38,085 bases of DNA from Pseudomonas fluorescens (GTDB lineage: Bacteria; Pseudomonadota; Gammaproteobacteria; Pseudomonadales; Pseudomonadaceae), in NCBI RefSeq assembly GCF_902497625.1, contig NZ_CABVGX010000055.1:1-38085 (forward strand). Reading direction: 5' to 3'. How positions within the stretch are numbered: the stretch's first letter is position 1; the number at the start of each line of letters is the position of its first letter. The position numbers and the translations under genes are program-made. Positions 24,457 through 31,680 of the stretch are shown one piece after another. Under the pieces are notes generated by a model. The model was not told the DNA's origin. It saw nothing but the letters and a program-made list of their open reading frames with translations, and did no database searches.

Positions 24457-24476
24457 CAGAGAGAAGAGGCACGACG

Positions 24477-24968
24477 ATGAGTGCACTGGTTGGCGTGATC
24501 ATGGGCTCCAAGTCCGATTGGTCCACCCTTAGCCACACCGCCGATATGCTGGAAAAGCTCGGCATCCCTTACGAGGTGAAAGTGGTTTCTGCCCACCGCA
24601 CCCCGGACCTGCTGTTCCAGTACGCCGAAGAGGCCGAAGCGCGTGGCATCGAGGTGATCATCGCCGGTGCCGGTGGCGCGGCGCACTTGCCGGGCATGTG
24701 TGCGGCCAAGACCCACTTGCCAGTGCTCGGTGTGCCGGTGCAGTCGTCGATGCTCTCGGGCGTGGATTCGCTGCTCTCGATCGTGCAGATGCCTGCGGGC
24801 ATCCCGGTCGCGACCCTGGCCATCGGCAAGGCCGGCGCTATCAACGCCGCGCTGCTGTCGGCGAGTATCCTGGGCGCCAAGCATCCGCAGTTCCACGACG
24901 TGCTGAAAACTTTCCGCGCCGAGCAGACAGACAGCGTCCTGGACAATCCAGACCCACGCATCGCCTGA
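24477..24968 (+). CDS. purE: N5-carboxyaminoimidazole ribonucleotide mutase
   Basis: A 163-residue class-I PurE, which moves the carboxyl group of N5-CAIR to give CAIR in purine synthesis. The N-terminal motif GVIMGSKSDWSTL and the active-site stretches VVSAHRTPDLL and GAGGAAHLPGM are complete, and length fits the family. AGAGAAGAGG precedes the ATG. purK follows after 11 bp, so the pair is one operon. Its leader contains a strong terminator, so expression may be set by read-through. Confidence 0.95.
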   Translation: MSALVGVIMGSKSDWSTLSHTADMLEKLGIPYEVKVVSAHRTPDLLFQYAEEAEARGIEVIIAGAGGAAHLPGMCAAKTHLPVLGVPVQSSMLSGVDSLLSIVQMPAGIPVATLAIGKAGAINAALLSASILGAKHPQFHDVLKTFRAEQTDSVLDNPDPRIA

Positions 24969-24979
24969 GGTTATTGACG

Positions 24980-26062
24980 ATGAAGATCGGTGTAATCGGT
25001 GGCGGCCAGTTGGGTCGCATGCTGGCCCTGGCGGGTACTCCGCTGGGCATGAACTTCGCTTTCCTGGACCCCGCGCCGGATGCTTGCGCAGCCGCGCTGG
25101 GCGAACACCTGCGAGCCGATTATGGCGATCAGGATCACCTGCGTCAGCTGGCCGATGAAGTCGATCTGGTGACCTTCGAGTTTGAAAGCGTCCCGGCGGA
25201 AACCGTCGCCTTCCTGTCGCAATTCGTCCCGGTCTACCCGAGCGCCGATGCGCTGCGAATTGCTCGCGATCGCTGGTTCGAGAAGAGCATGTTCAAGGAC
25301 CTGGGAATTCCGACCCCGGCGTTCGCCGACATCCAGTCGCAAGCCGATCTGGACGCCGCCGTGGCTGCTATCGGTCTGCCGGCCGTGCTGAAAACCCGGA
25401 CGCTGGGCTACGATGGCAAGGGCCAGAAAGTCCTGCGTACCGCCGAAGATGTCGTCGGCACGTTCGCCGAGCTGGGTAGCGTTGCCTGTTTGCTGGAAGG
25501 CTTCGTGCCGTTCACGGGCGAAGTCTCGTTGATCGCCGTGCGTGCTCGGGATGGCGAAACGAAGTTCTATCCGCTGGTTCACAACACCCACGACAGCGGC
25601 ATTCTCAAGCTGTCCGTGGCCAGTACCGACCATCCGCTGCAAACGCTTGCCGAAGATTACTCCAGCCGCGTACTCAAGCAGCTGAATTATGTCGGCGTGA
25701 TGGCGTTCGAGTTCTTTGAAGTCGACGGTGGCCTCAAGGCCAACGAAATCGCCCCGCGCGTGCACAATTCCGGGCACTGGACCACCGAAGGCGCCGAATG
25801 CAGCCAGTTCGAAAACCACCTGCGGGCGGTGGCCGGCCTGCCGCTGGGCTCGACGGCCAAGGTCGGTGAAAGTGCGATGCTCAACTTCATCGGTAAAGTG
25901 CCGGACACCGAGAAAGTCCTGGCCATTGCCGATTGCCATTTGCATCATTACGGCAAAGCCTTCAAGGTCGGGCGCAAGGTCGGCCATGCCAACCTGCGTT
26001 GTGCCGACCGCGACACACTCGCCGCGCAGATCCTCAAGGTCGAAGCGCTCATCGCCGAGTAG
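24980..26062 (+). CDS. purK: N5-carboxyaminoimidazole ribonucleotide synthase
   Basis: A 360-residue ATP-grasp enzyme that makes N5-CAIR from AIR, ATP and bicarbonate. The start MKIGVIGGGQLGRMLALAG gives the canonical N-terminus with GAGG upstream; the longer frame open into purE is not used. ATP-grasp features include PAVLKTRTLGYDGKGQ and the metal site FFEVDGGLKANEIAPRVHNSGHWT. It is co-transcribed with purE. Confidence 0.95.
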   Translation: MKIGVIGGGQLGRMLALAGTPLGMNFAFLDPAPDACAAALGEHLRADYGDQDHLRQLADEVDLVTFEFESVPAETVAFLSQFVPVYPSADALRIARDRWFEKSMFKDLGIPTPAFADIQSQADLDAAVAAIGLPAVLKTRTLGYDGKGQKVLRTAEDVVGTFAELGSVACLLEGFVPFTGEVSLIAVRARDGETKFYPLVHNTHDSGILKLSVASTDHPLQTLAEDYSSRVLKQLNYVGVMAFEFFEVDGGLKANEIAPRVHNSGHWTTEGAECSQFENHLRAVAGLPLGSTAKVGESAMLNFIGKVPDTEKVLAIADCHLHHYGKAFKVGRKVGHANLRCADRDTLAAQILKVEALIAE

Positions 26063-26118
26063 TTTCCTTGCGTTAACGGCGGAACCATTCAGGGGCCGGC
26101 GTTCTCTCATGGCAGTAT

Positions 26119-26142
26119 GCGAAAGTCTGACTAGGCTTTCGC
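26119..26142. repeat. Inverted repeat after purK
   Basis: GCGAAAG (26119-26125) and CTTTCGC (26136-26142) frame a 10-base loop. No T tract follows; a weak terminator or an operator for the next gene is possible. Confidence 0.35.
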
Positions 26143-26170
26143 GTAGCCATTCAAATCTGAGGGAAATGCC

Positions 26171-26416
26171 ATGGGAATTATCGGAACCATCTTTATCGGC
26201 TTGATCGTCGGCCTGCTGGCCCGGTTCCTGAAACCGGGTGATGACAGCATGGGTTGGATCATGACCATCCTGCTCGGTATCGGCGGTTCGCTGGCGGCCA
26301 CGTATGGCGGCCAGGCTCTGGGCATCTATCGCGCGGGCGAAGGTGCAGGCTTCCTGGGTGCGCTGGTTGGCGCCGTGGTGTTGCTGGTGATCTACGGTTT
26401 GATCAAGAAGCGCTGA
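26171..26416 (+). CDS. GlsB/YeaQ/YmgE-family small membrane protein
   Basis: An 81-residue inner-membrane protein of the transglycosylase-associated family. Three hydrophobic segments are seen: IIGTIFIGLIVGLLARF (3-19), WIMTILLGIGGSLAATYGG (28-46) and FLGALVGAVVLLVIYGLI (61-78), with the family KPGDD motif after the first. GAGGGA precedes the ATG. Members are linked to general stress responses, but their biochemical role is not known. It follows purK by 108 bp and is likely transcribed on its own. Confidence 0.88.
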   Translation: MGIIGTIFIGLIVGLLARFLKPGDDSMGWIMTILLGIGGSLAATYGGQALGIYRAGEGAGFLGALVGAVVLLVIYGLIKKR

Positions 26417-26504
26417 TCCAGGCGACAAAGCCCTCTCTGCCAAACGCGCGGGGAGGGCTAGAATGCTCGGCGCTTCATCGTCCCTTCTTCTGCCGAGCAC
26501 CTTC

Positions 26505-27041
26505 ATGCGCCATCTTTTACTGACCTTCCTTTTACTGGGTTCGGGCTATGCCCACGCCGGCGACCTGCCGGAAACCGACTGGCTGGAGCTGATGCCCAAG
26601 TCGGACCAGAAGGCCCTCGAGGCCATGCCCGAAATCGATCACGACTCGCCCGAAGCCAACGGCACCTTTACCGAAAAAGGTGGCATGAAGCAGAGCAAGG
26701 GTTTGCCGGCCGTGATGTATTCGAGCAAAACCGTGGCGTCGATGAACGACAGGAACATTCGTCTGGGTGGCTATCCGGTGCCGCTGGAGTCCGATGCTGC
26801 AGGACGCAGCACCTTGTTTTTCCTCGTGCCCTACCCGGGCGCCTGCATCCACGTGCCACCGCCACCGCCTAACCAACTGGTGCTGGTGCGTTATCCGAAG
26901 GGATTGAAGGTGGAGGATATCTACACGCCGTTGTGGGTAACGGGCACGCTGAAGGTCGAGAAGGTCAGCAATGATCTGGCTGATGCGGCGTATGCGCTGG
27001 ATGCGGCGACAGTCAGAGTGGTGCAGGAATCGGATTTGTAG
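26505..27041 (+). CDS. Exported DUF3299-type protein
   Basis: A 178-residue product with a signal peptide ending near residue 18 (LLLTFLLLGSGYAHA|GDLPETDWLEL). The body has the DUF3299 pattern: KGLPAVMYSSKTVASMNDRNIRLGGYPVPLE, FLVPYPGACIHVPPPPPNQ and YTPLWVTGTLKVE, with one conserved Cys in the CIHVPPPPPN stretch. I start at MRHLLLTF because this gives a clean signal peptide; an ATG at 26463 would place 14 extra residues before it. Periplasmic location is expected. The function of the family is unknown. A REPIN follows at once. Confidence 0.8.
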   Translation: MRHLLLTFLLLGSGYAHAGDLPETDWLELMPKSDQKALEAMPEIDHDSPEANGTFTEKGGMKQSKGLPAVMYSSKTVASMNDRNIRLGGYPVPLESDAAGRSTLFFLVPYPGACIHVPPPPPNQLVLVRYPKGLKVEDIYTPLWVTGTLKVEKVSNDLADAAYALDAATVRVVQESDL

Positions 27042-27051
27042 GTAATCCAAA

Positions 27052-27141
27052 TGTGGGAGCGGGCTTGCTCGCGAAGGCGGGTTAACATTCAGCATCATCG
27101 TTGACTGTTGTGCCGCTTTCGCGAGCAAGCCCGCTCCCACA
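27052..27141. repeat. REPIN between convergent genes
   Basis: Paired arms TGTGGGAGCGGGCTTGCTCG and complement, in the 116-bp gap between the DUF3299 gene and the convergent mutarotase gene. Confidence 0.9.
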
Positions 27142-27157
27142 TTTGCTTGTGGTGTTC

Positions 27158-28057
27158 CTATAAAGGCCTGCTACCGATGCTGACGCCGAGGGTATGGCTC
27201 GCACCCGGCGCCAGCGTGACCACGTCATCCATCACATTCGCCGTCTCGATGCACAGCATCCGCTGCCAGCCGTCATCCGCCATGTCGCTGAACGCCGCCG
27301 CACGATCAATCCATGGGTTCCAGATCACGGCCGAACGCGATCCGCTGCTGGTCAGCTCGACGCGCCGTTCCCACGCCGGATCAACAATGCTCAGCAGCGC
27401 AGGCGTCTCAAGATAGATCCGGTCAGTCTCGCCGGTAAACCGCAGGTCACCGACCTGAGGCTTGAGCTTCCAGTCTTCCAGCGTCTCGATGTAACTCAGG
27501 CCATTCACGCCTTCAACATGCACATTGCGCACATCGCTGACGGCGAAATAGCTGTGCAATGCCTGGCTGATGGTGACCTCGTCGGCGCCTTGATTAATGC
27601 TGGTCAGGCTGATGTGCAGTTGTTCGTCCAGACGGATGCTGAGCTTCAAGTCCACTTGGTGCGGCCAGCCCGGCAAGCCGCCTTCGGGGTAGGGCAGGAC
27701 GAACTCCACTTTCAGGCCCTCACCGTCGGTTTCGATGCTGCCCAACTCCCAATCCATCGCCCGTACCAGGCCGTGAGCCGGCGCCTCGTCATGACTGACG
27801 CGCATCGCCTGTACGCTTTGCGGGTTGCGTGCGAGATTGCCGAACCACGGCCAGCACACCGGCACGCCGGCGCGGATGCTCTTGCCGCTCTTGAACACGG
27901 CTTCGTCGTTGAGCCAGATCAGCGGTGGCTGGCCGGCCAGCTGATAACTGAGGATGTGCGCGCCTTGCTGGGCCACCAGCAATTCCGCCTGACCGTGGCG
28001 AATGCGCCAGCAATTCAGGTCGTCCAGTTTCATGGCTTCAACGTCGGGCGTGCTCAT
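27158..28057 (-). CDS. D-hexose-6-phosphate mutarotase (YeaD-like)
   Basis: A 299-residue aldose-1-epimerase-fold protein that interconverts the anomers of glucose 6-phosphate. Typical features are GAHILSYQLAGQPPLIWL, SIRAGVPVCWPWFGN, PAHGLVRAMDWEL with the catalytic-type His, LHSYFAVSD, and MLCIETANV with the catalytic-type Glu. I start at MSTPDVEAMKLDDL; an upstream in-frame ATG would add 11 residues with no better ribosome site. The gene is followed, reading leftwards, by a REPIN. No sugar-transport genes are adjacent, so a housekeeping role is likely. Confidence 0.87.
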   Translation of the reverse strand: MSTPDVEAMKLDDLNCWRIRHGQAELLVAQQGAHILSYQLAGQPPLIWLNDEAVFKSGKSIRAGVPVCWPWFGNLARNPQSVQAMRVSHDEAPAHGLVRAMDWELGSIETDGEGLKVEFVLPYPEGGLPGWPHQVDLKLSIRLDEQLHISLTSINQGADEVTISQALHSYFAVSDVRNVHVEGVNGLSYIETLEDWKLKPQVGDLRFTGETDRIYLETPALLSIVDPAWERRVELTSSGSRSAVIWNPWIDRAAAFSDMADDGWQRMLCIETANVMDDVVTLAPGASHTLGVSIGSRPL

Positions 28058-28129
28058 GGGGCAACTCTCGATCAGGAACATTGACTTCAATGGACCGCAA
28101 AACGGTCACTGCGTTTAACGCTGCCTGGT

Positions 28130-28534
28130 TCAGCGAGCCCTGGACGGCACGGAACGGGTACGGCCGCTGCCGTCGATGGCGACAAACACGAACACCGCCT
28201 CGGTTACTTTGCGCCATTCGCTGGACAGTGGATCGTCGCTCCACACTTCAACCATCATCTGGATCGAGCTACGGCCGATTTCCAGCGCCTGGGTATAAAA
28301 GGAGAGTTGGGCGCCGACGGCCACCGGGACCAGAAACGCCATGCGATCGATGGCAACTGTCGCTACGCGTCCGCCCGCCACTTTGCTGGCCATTGCGGTG
28401 CCGGCCAAATCCATTTGCGCTACCAGCCAGCCGCCGAAAATATCGCCGAAGCCATTGGTTTCGCGGGGGAGCGCGGTGATTTGCAGGGCCAGGTCGCCTT
28501 GCGGGATCGGATCTTCTTGTTCGAGCTCTAGCAT
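28130..28534 (-). CDS. Acyl-CoA thioesterase, YciA-like hotdog fold
   Basis: A 134-residue hotdog-fold thioesterase that releases CoA from acyl-CoA. The motif TNGFGDIFGGWLVAQMDLAG (residues 26-45) holds the family's Gly-rich turn and acidic residue, and VATVAIDRMAFLVPVAVGAQLSFYTQ matches the core strands. The end is short (GSGRTRSVPSRAR). It shares the strand of the mutarotase gene, with a 72-bp gap. The acyl substrate cannot be read from sequence. Confidence 0.87.
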   Translation of the reverse strand: MLELEQEDPIPQGDLALQITALPRETNGFGDIFGGWLVAQMDLAGTAMASKVAGGRVATVAIDRMAFLVPVAVGAQLSFYTQALEIGRSSIQMMVEVWSDDPLSSEWRKVTEAVFVFVAIDGSGRTRSVPSRAR

Positions 28535-28897
28535 GCCGGGGGTGCCTCTGACCCGTGACTCTTAATTGGTAGTGCGAATAGATAGTCGTCCAGGAAAAAC
28601 GATCATGCCTCGAACATACGCTGTTCGACGTGTTTTTCGTAAGGCGTCTATAAGGGAAACTCTGCGAAATGGCCTGTGAAGCTGGCAGGCGTTTTCGCAC
28701 AGCAACCCTCTCAAACTGTTGCAGAACCGCAAGTATATCGGTCGGTAGACTCCGAGACGACCGTCCGGTTCTGATTTTGACCGCCAATTACGCCCCTCTA
28801 TGTGCTTTTTCGAACAATTTGGTATGGTGCCGAACCTGCCCAAGCCTCTGCCAGCGTTGTCGAGGCTGCAGATTCGACTATAAGAGAAGCTCTTGCC
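28535..28897. other. Divergent promoter gap, thioesterase / MFS transporter
   Basis: No gene is supported. TCGAACA-N5-TGTTCGA (28610-28628) is a clean palindrome. TGGTGCCGAACCTGC (28825-28839) keeps the GG-N10-GC spacing of a sigma-54 promoter but is otherwise a poor match. Either could control the MFS transporter gene; both are weak calls. Confidence 0.35.
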
Positions 28898-30196
28898 ATG
28901 ACCACAGCGCCCTCCAGCGTCGCGCAACCGACCCAGCCCGCACGTCCTTTGACCCGCAACGACTACAAGACTTTATCGCTGTCCGCCCTGGGCGGCGCGC
29001 TGGAGTTCTACGACTTCATCATTTTCGTGTTCTTTGCCACGGTGGTCGGCAAGCTGTTCTTCCCCGCCGACATGCCTGAGTGGCTGCGGCTGATGCAGAC
29101 CTTCGGCATCTTCGCCGCCGGCTACCTGGCGCGGCCTCTGGGCGGCATTGTCATGGCCCATTTCGGTGACTTGCTGGGTCGCAAGAAGATGTTCACGCTG
29201 AGTATTTTCATGATGGCTGTGCCGACCCTGATCATGGGTTTGCTGCCCACGTATGCGCAGATCGGCATCTGGGCACCGATCCTGTTGCTGCTGATGCGGG
29301 TCATTCAGGGCGCGGCGATTGGCGGCGAAGTGCCGGGCGCATGGGTCTTCGTTTCCGAACATGTGCCGCAACGGCACATCGGCTACGCCTGCGGCACCTT
29401 GACCAGCGGTTTGACCGCGGGCATTTTGCTGGGCTCGCTGGTCGCGACGGCGATCAACAGCATCTACACGCCGGTGGAAGTCGCGGATTACGCCTGGCGG
29501 ATCCCGTTCCTGCTGGGCGGCGTTTTCGGGCTGTTTTCCGTCTACCTGCGTCGCTGGCTGCACGAGACCCCGGTGTTCGCCGAGTTGCAATTGCGCAAAG
29601 CGTTGGCCGAAGAGGTGCCGCTTCGCGCAGTATTGCGTGATCATCGCGGGGCGATTCTGATTTCCATGCTGTTGACCTGGTTGTTGTCCGCCGGTGTCGT
29701 GGTGCTGATCCTGATGACGCCAACTGTGCTGCAGACGGTCTACCACTTTTCGCCTACCACCGCGCTGCAGTCCAACAGCATCGCAATCGTGTTCCTGAGC
29801 ATCGGTTGCATCATCGCCGGTGCCCTGGCGGATCGCTTTGGCGCCGGCCGGGTGTTTGTATTCGGTTGCGCCGGGCTGCTGGTCAGTTCCTGGACGTTCT
29901 ATCACAGTCTGGCGGATCACCCGAACTGGCTTTTCCCGCTGTACGCACTGACCGGTTTTCTGGTCGGCACGATAGGGGCGGTGCCGTACGTGATGGTCAA
30001 AGCATTCCCGCCCGTAGTGCGCTTCAGCGGTTTGTCGTTCTCCTACAACGTCGCCTACGCCATTTTCGGCGGCTTGACGCCGATGGTCGTCAGCCTGCTT
30101 CTTAAAGAAAGTCCGATGGGACCGGCGTATTACGTAGCGGTGCTGTGCGGCGTGGGGATTTTGGTGGGTGGGTATCTTTGGAGGAAGGGGCGGTAG
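28898..30196 (+). CDS. MFS transporter, metabolite:H+ symporter type
   Basis: A 432-residue major-facilitator protein with about 12 membrane segments. The start MTTAPSSVAQPTQP is chosen because the family core begins soon after (GGALEFYDFIIFVFFATVVG, with the acidic pair in TM1). The loop 2-3 motif is GDLLGRKKMF, then RVIQGAAIGGEVPGAWVFVSEH, typical of the MHS group that moves citrate, alpha-ketoglutarate or other organic acids with protons. The upstream frame is open but low in family character. It stands alone, followed by a REP pair. A dicarboxylate substrate is likely, not shown. Confidence 0.88.
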   Translation: MTTAPSSVAQPTQPARPLTRNDYKTLSLSALGGALEFYDFIIFVFFATVVGKLFFPADMPEWLRLMQTFGIFAAGYLARPLGGIVMAHFGDLLGRKKMFTLSIFMMAVPTLIMGLLPTYAQIGIWAPILLLLMRVIQGAAIGGEVPGAWVFVSEHVPQRHIGYACGTLTSGLTAGILLGSLVATAINSIYTPVEVADYAWRIPFLLGGVFGLFSVYLRRWLHETPVFAELQLRKALAEEVPLRAVLRDHRGAILISMLLTWLLSAGVVVLILMTPTVLQTVYHFSPTTALQSNSIAIVFLSIGCIIAGALADRFGAGRVFVFGCAGLLVSSWTFYHSLADHPNWLFPLYALTGFLVGTIGAVPYVMVKAFPPVVRFSGLSFSYNVAYAIFGGLTPMVVSLLLKESPMGPAYYVAVLCGVGILVGGYLWRKGR

Positions 30197-30227
30197 GCCA
30201 ACGCTTTGTATCGACTGCACTGGCCCC

Positions 30228-30300
30228 ATCGCGAGCAGGCTCGCTCCCACCGGTTTTGTGTACGCCGCAAATCCCCTATGGGAGCGAGCCTGCTCGCGAT
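30228..30300. repeat. REP pair in reversed (outward) orientation
   Basis: ATCGCGAGCAGGCTCGCTCC (from 30228) comes first and GGGAGCGAGCCTGCTCGCGA (to 30299) second. The arms are perfect over 22 bp but in the opposite order to the other REPINs of the window. It lies between the MFS gene and pstS and may end MFS transcription. Confidence 0.85.
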
Positions 30301-30340
30301 GAACGATCACGCGGTACAACGTTAGACACCCAATAGTGGC

Positions 30341-30380
30341 CTTTCATCCAATTGTCATATTTCAGCCATAGAGTGTTCAC
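30341..30380 (+). promoter_or_regulatory. Extended Pho box before pstS
   Basis: PhoB-type 7-mers recur every 11 bp: CTTTCAT (30341), TTGTCAT (30352), CAGCCAT (30363) and a weaker TGTTCAC (30374). TTGTCAT-ATTT-CAGCCAT is the best pair. It lies 56-95 bp before pstS, as expected for PhoB activation under phosphate limitation. Confidence 0.8.
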
Positions 30381-30435
30381 ACGGCCTGCTGATACTTGGC
30401 CCCGACTTAAACACCCTATCTGCTAGGAGTAAGGC

Positions 30436-31434
30436 ATGAAACTGAAGCGTTTGATGGCGGCAATGACTTTCGTCGCTGCTGGCGTTGCGACTGCCAACGC
30501 GGTTGCCGCTGTTGACCCTGCTATTCCGGGCTACACCAAGACCACTGGTGTGTCGGGCAACCTGTCCAGCGTCGGTTCCGATACCCTGGCCAACCTCATG
30601 ACCCTCTGGGCTGAGAACTATAAAAAAGAATACCCGAACGTAAACATCCAGATTCAGGCTGCGGGTTCGTCCACCGCGCCACCTGCGCTGACTGAAGGCA
30701 CCGCTAACCTGGGCCCGATGAGCCGCAAGATGAAGGACAACGAGCTGCAAGCCTTCGAGACCAAATACGGCTATAAGCCAACCGCTATCCCGGTTGCCGT
30801 GGATGCCCTGGCGGTGTTCGTACACAAGGACAACCCGATTCAGCACATGACCATGGAACAGGTCGATGCGGTGTTCTCTTCTACGCGTCTGTGTGGCGGC
30901 AAGGCCGATGTCAAAACCTGGGGTGAGCTGGGTGTGACCGGTGACCTGGCAAACAAGCCGGTGCAATTGTTCGGTCGCAACTCGGTATCCGGCACTTACG
31001 GCTATTTCAAAGAGGAAGCCCTGTGCAAAGGCGACTTCAAGGCCAACGTTAACGAACAGCCAGGTTCCGCTTCGGTGGTGCAATCGATCAGCTCTTCGCT
31101 GAACGGCATCGGCTACTCGGGCATTGGTTACAAGACCGCCAGCGTGAAAACAGTGGCACTGGCCAAGAAAGGCAGCACTGAGTTCGTCGAAGACACTGAA
31201 GAAAACGCCCTGAACGGCAAGTACCCGCTGTCGCGCTTCCTCTATGTTTACGTCAACAAGGCCCCGAACAAGCCTCTGGCCCCGCTGGAAGCCGAGTTCA
31301 TCAAACTGGTTCTGTCCAAACAAGGCCAGGAAGTTGTCGTGAAAGACGGCTACATCCCACTGCCAGCCAAAGTCGCTGCCAAAGCACTGGCTGACCTGGG
31401 CCTGCAGGAAGGCGGCAGCGTAGCAAAGAAGTAA
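30436..31434 (+). CDS. pstS: Periplasmic phosphate-binding protein PstS
   Basis: A 332-residue phosphate-binding protein for the PstSCAB importer. A signal peptide ends near residue 25 (MAAMTFVAAGVATANAVAA). Phosphate-site motifs follow: GVSGNLSSVGSDTLANLM, QAAGSSTAPPALTEGTANLGPMSRKM and FGRNSVSGTYGYFKEEALC. It matches the P. aeruginosa PstS type closely as I recall it. Codon use is strongly biased, as in highly expressed genes. It has its own Pho boxes and is separated from pstC by two hairpins and a second Pho box, so it can be made in large excess over the permease. Confidence 0.95.
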   Translation: MKLKRLMAAMTFVAAGVATANAVAAVDPAIPGYTKTTGVSGNLSSVGSDTLANLMTLWAENYKKEYPNVNIQIQAAGSSTAPPALTEGTANLGPMSRKMKDNELQAFETKYGYKPTAIPVAVDALAVFVHKDNPIQHMTMEQVDAVFSSTRLCGGKADVKTWGELGVTGDLANKPVQLFGRNSVSGTYGYFKEEALCKGDFKANVNEQPGSASVVQSISSSLNGIGYSGIGYKTASVKTVALAKKGSTEFVEDTEENALNGKYPLSRFLYVYVNKAPNKPLAPLEAEFIKLVLSKQGQEVVVKDGYIPLPAKVAAKALADLGLQEGGSVAKK

Positions 31435-31443
31435 AACCCTAGG

Positions 31444-31461
31444 TCCGGGCTAACCCCCGGA
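31444..31461 (+). terminator. Hairpin directly after pstS
   Basis: TCCGGG-N6-CCCGGA is a perfect stem 10 bp after the pstS stop, without a T tract. Together with the longer palindrome that follows it may stabilise the pstS 3' end or reduce read-through. Confidence 0.5.
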
Positions 31462-31465
31462 TCTG

Positions 31466-31564
31466 TGTAGCAGCTGTCGAGTGAAACGAGGCTGCGATCT
31501 TTTGACCTGGCTCTAACCGCAAGCTCAAAAGATCGCAGCCTCGGTACCCTCGACAGCTGCTACA
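31466..31564. repeat. Long two-step palindrome between pstS and pstC
   Basis: TGTAGCAGCTGTCGAG pairs with CTCGACAGCTGCTACA at the far end, and inside them GAGGCTGCGATCTTTTGA pairs with TCAAAAGATCGCAGCCTC. This is another pseudomonad REP-like family, different from the GGGAGCGAGCC type. Confidence 0.85.
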
Positions 31565-31629
31565 GAAGCCGGGTTGCCCGGCCTTCAAATTTCAATCCGC
31601 TGCCTGTCCAAACACGCGGCGGATTTGTC

Positions 31630-31658
31630 GCGTCACTACACTGTCATCTTTCTGTCAT
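31630..31658 (+). promoter_or_regulatory. Pho box before pstC
   Basis: CTGTCAT-CTTT-CTGTCAT (31641-31658) is a near-ideal PhoB site, with a third weaker unit GCGTCAC at 31630 in the same 11-bp phase. A TAGGGT (31669-31674) could be the -10. The site ends only 22 bp before the pstC ATG. Confidence 0.85.
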
Positions 31659-31680
31659 ACAGGATCGCTAGGGTGTGCGC

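Noticed and set aside
24971..26506. 511-residue minus-strand frame across purK
   Set aside because: It is antisense to purK and crosses its intergenic signals; composition is that of a shadow frame.
28825..28839. Sigma-54 promoter before the MFS gene as a firm feature
   Set aside because: Only the GG-N10-GC spacing fits; the flanking consensus bases do not, so it is kept as a weak remark only.
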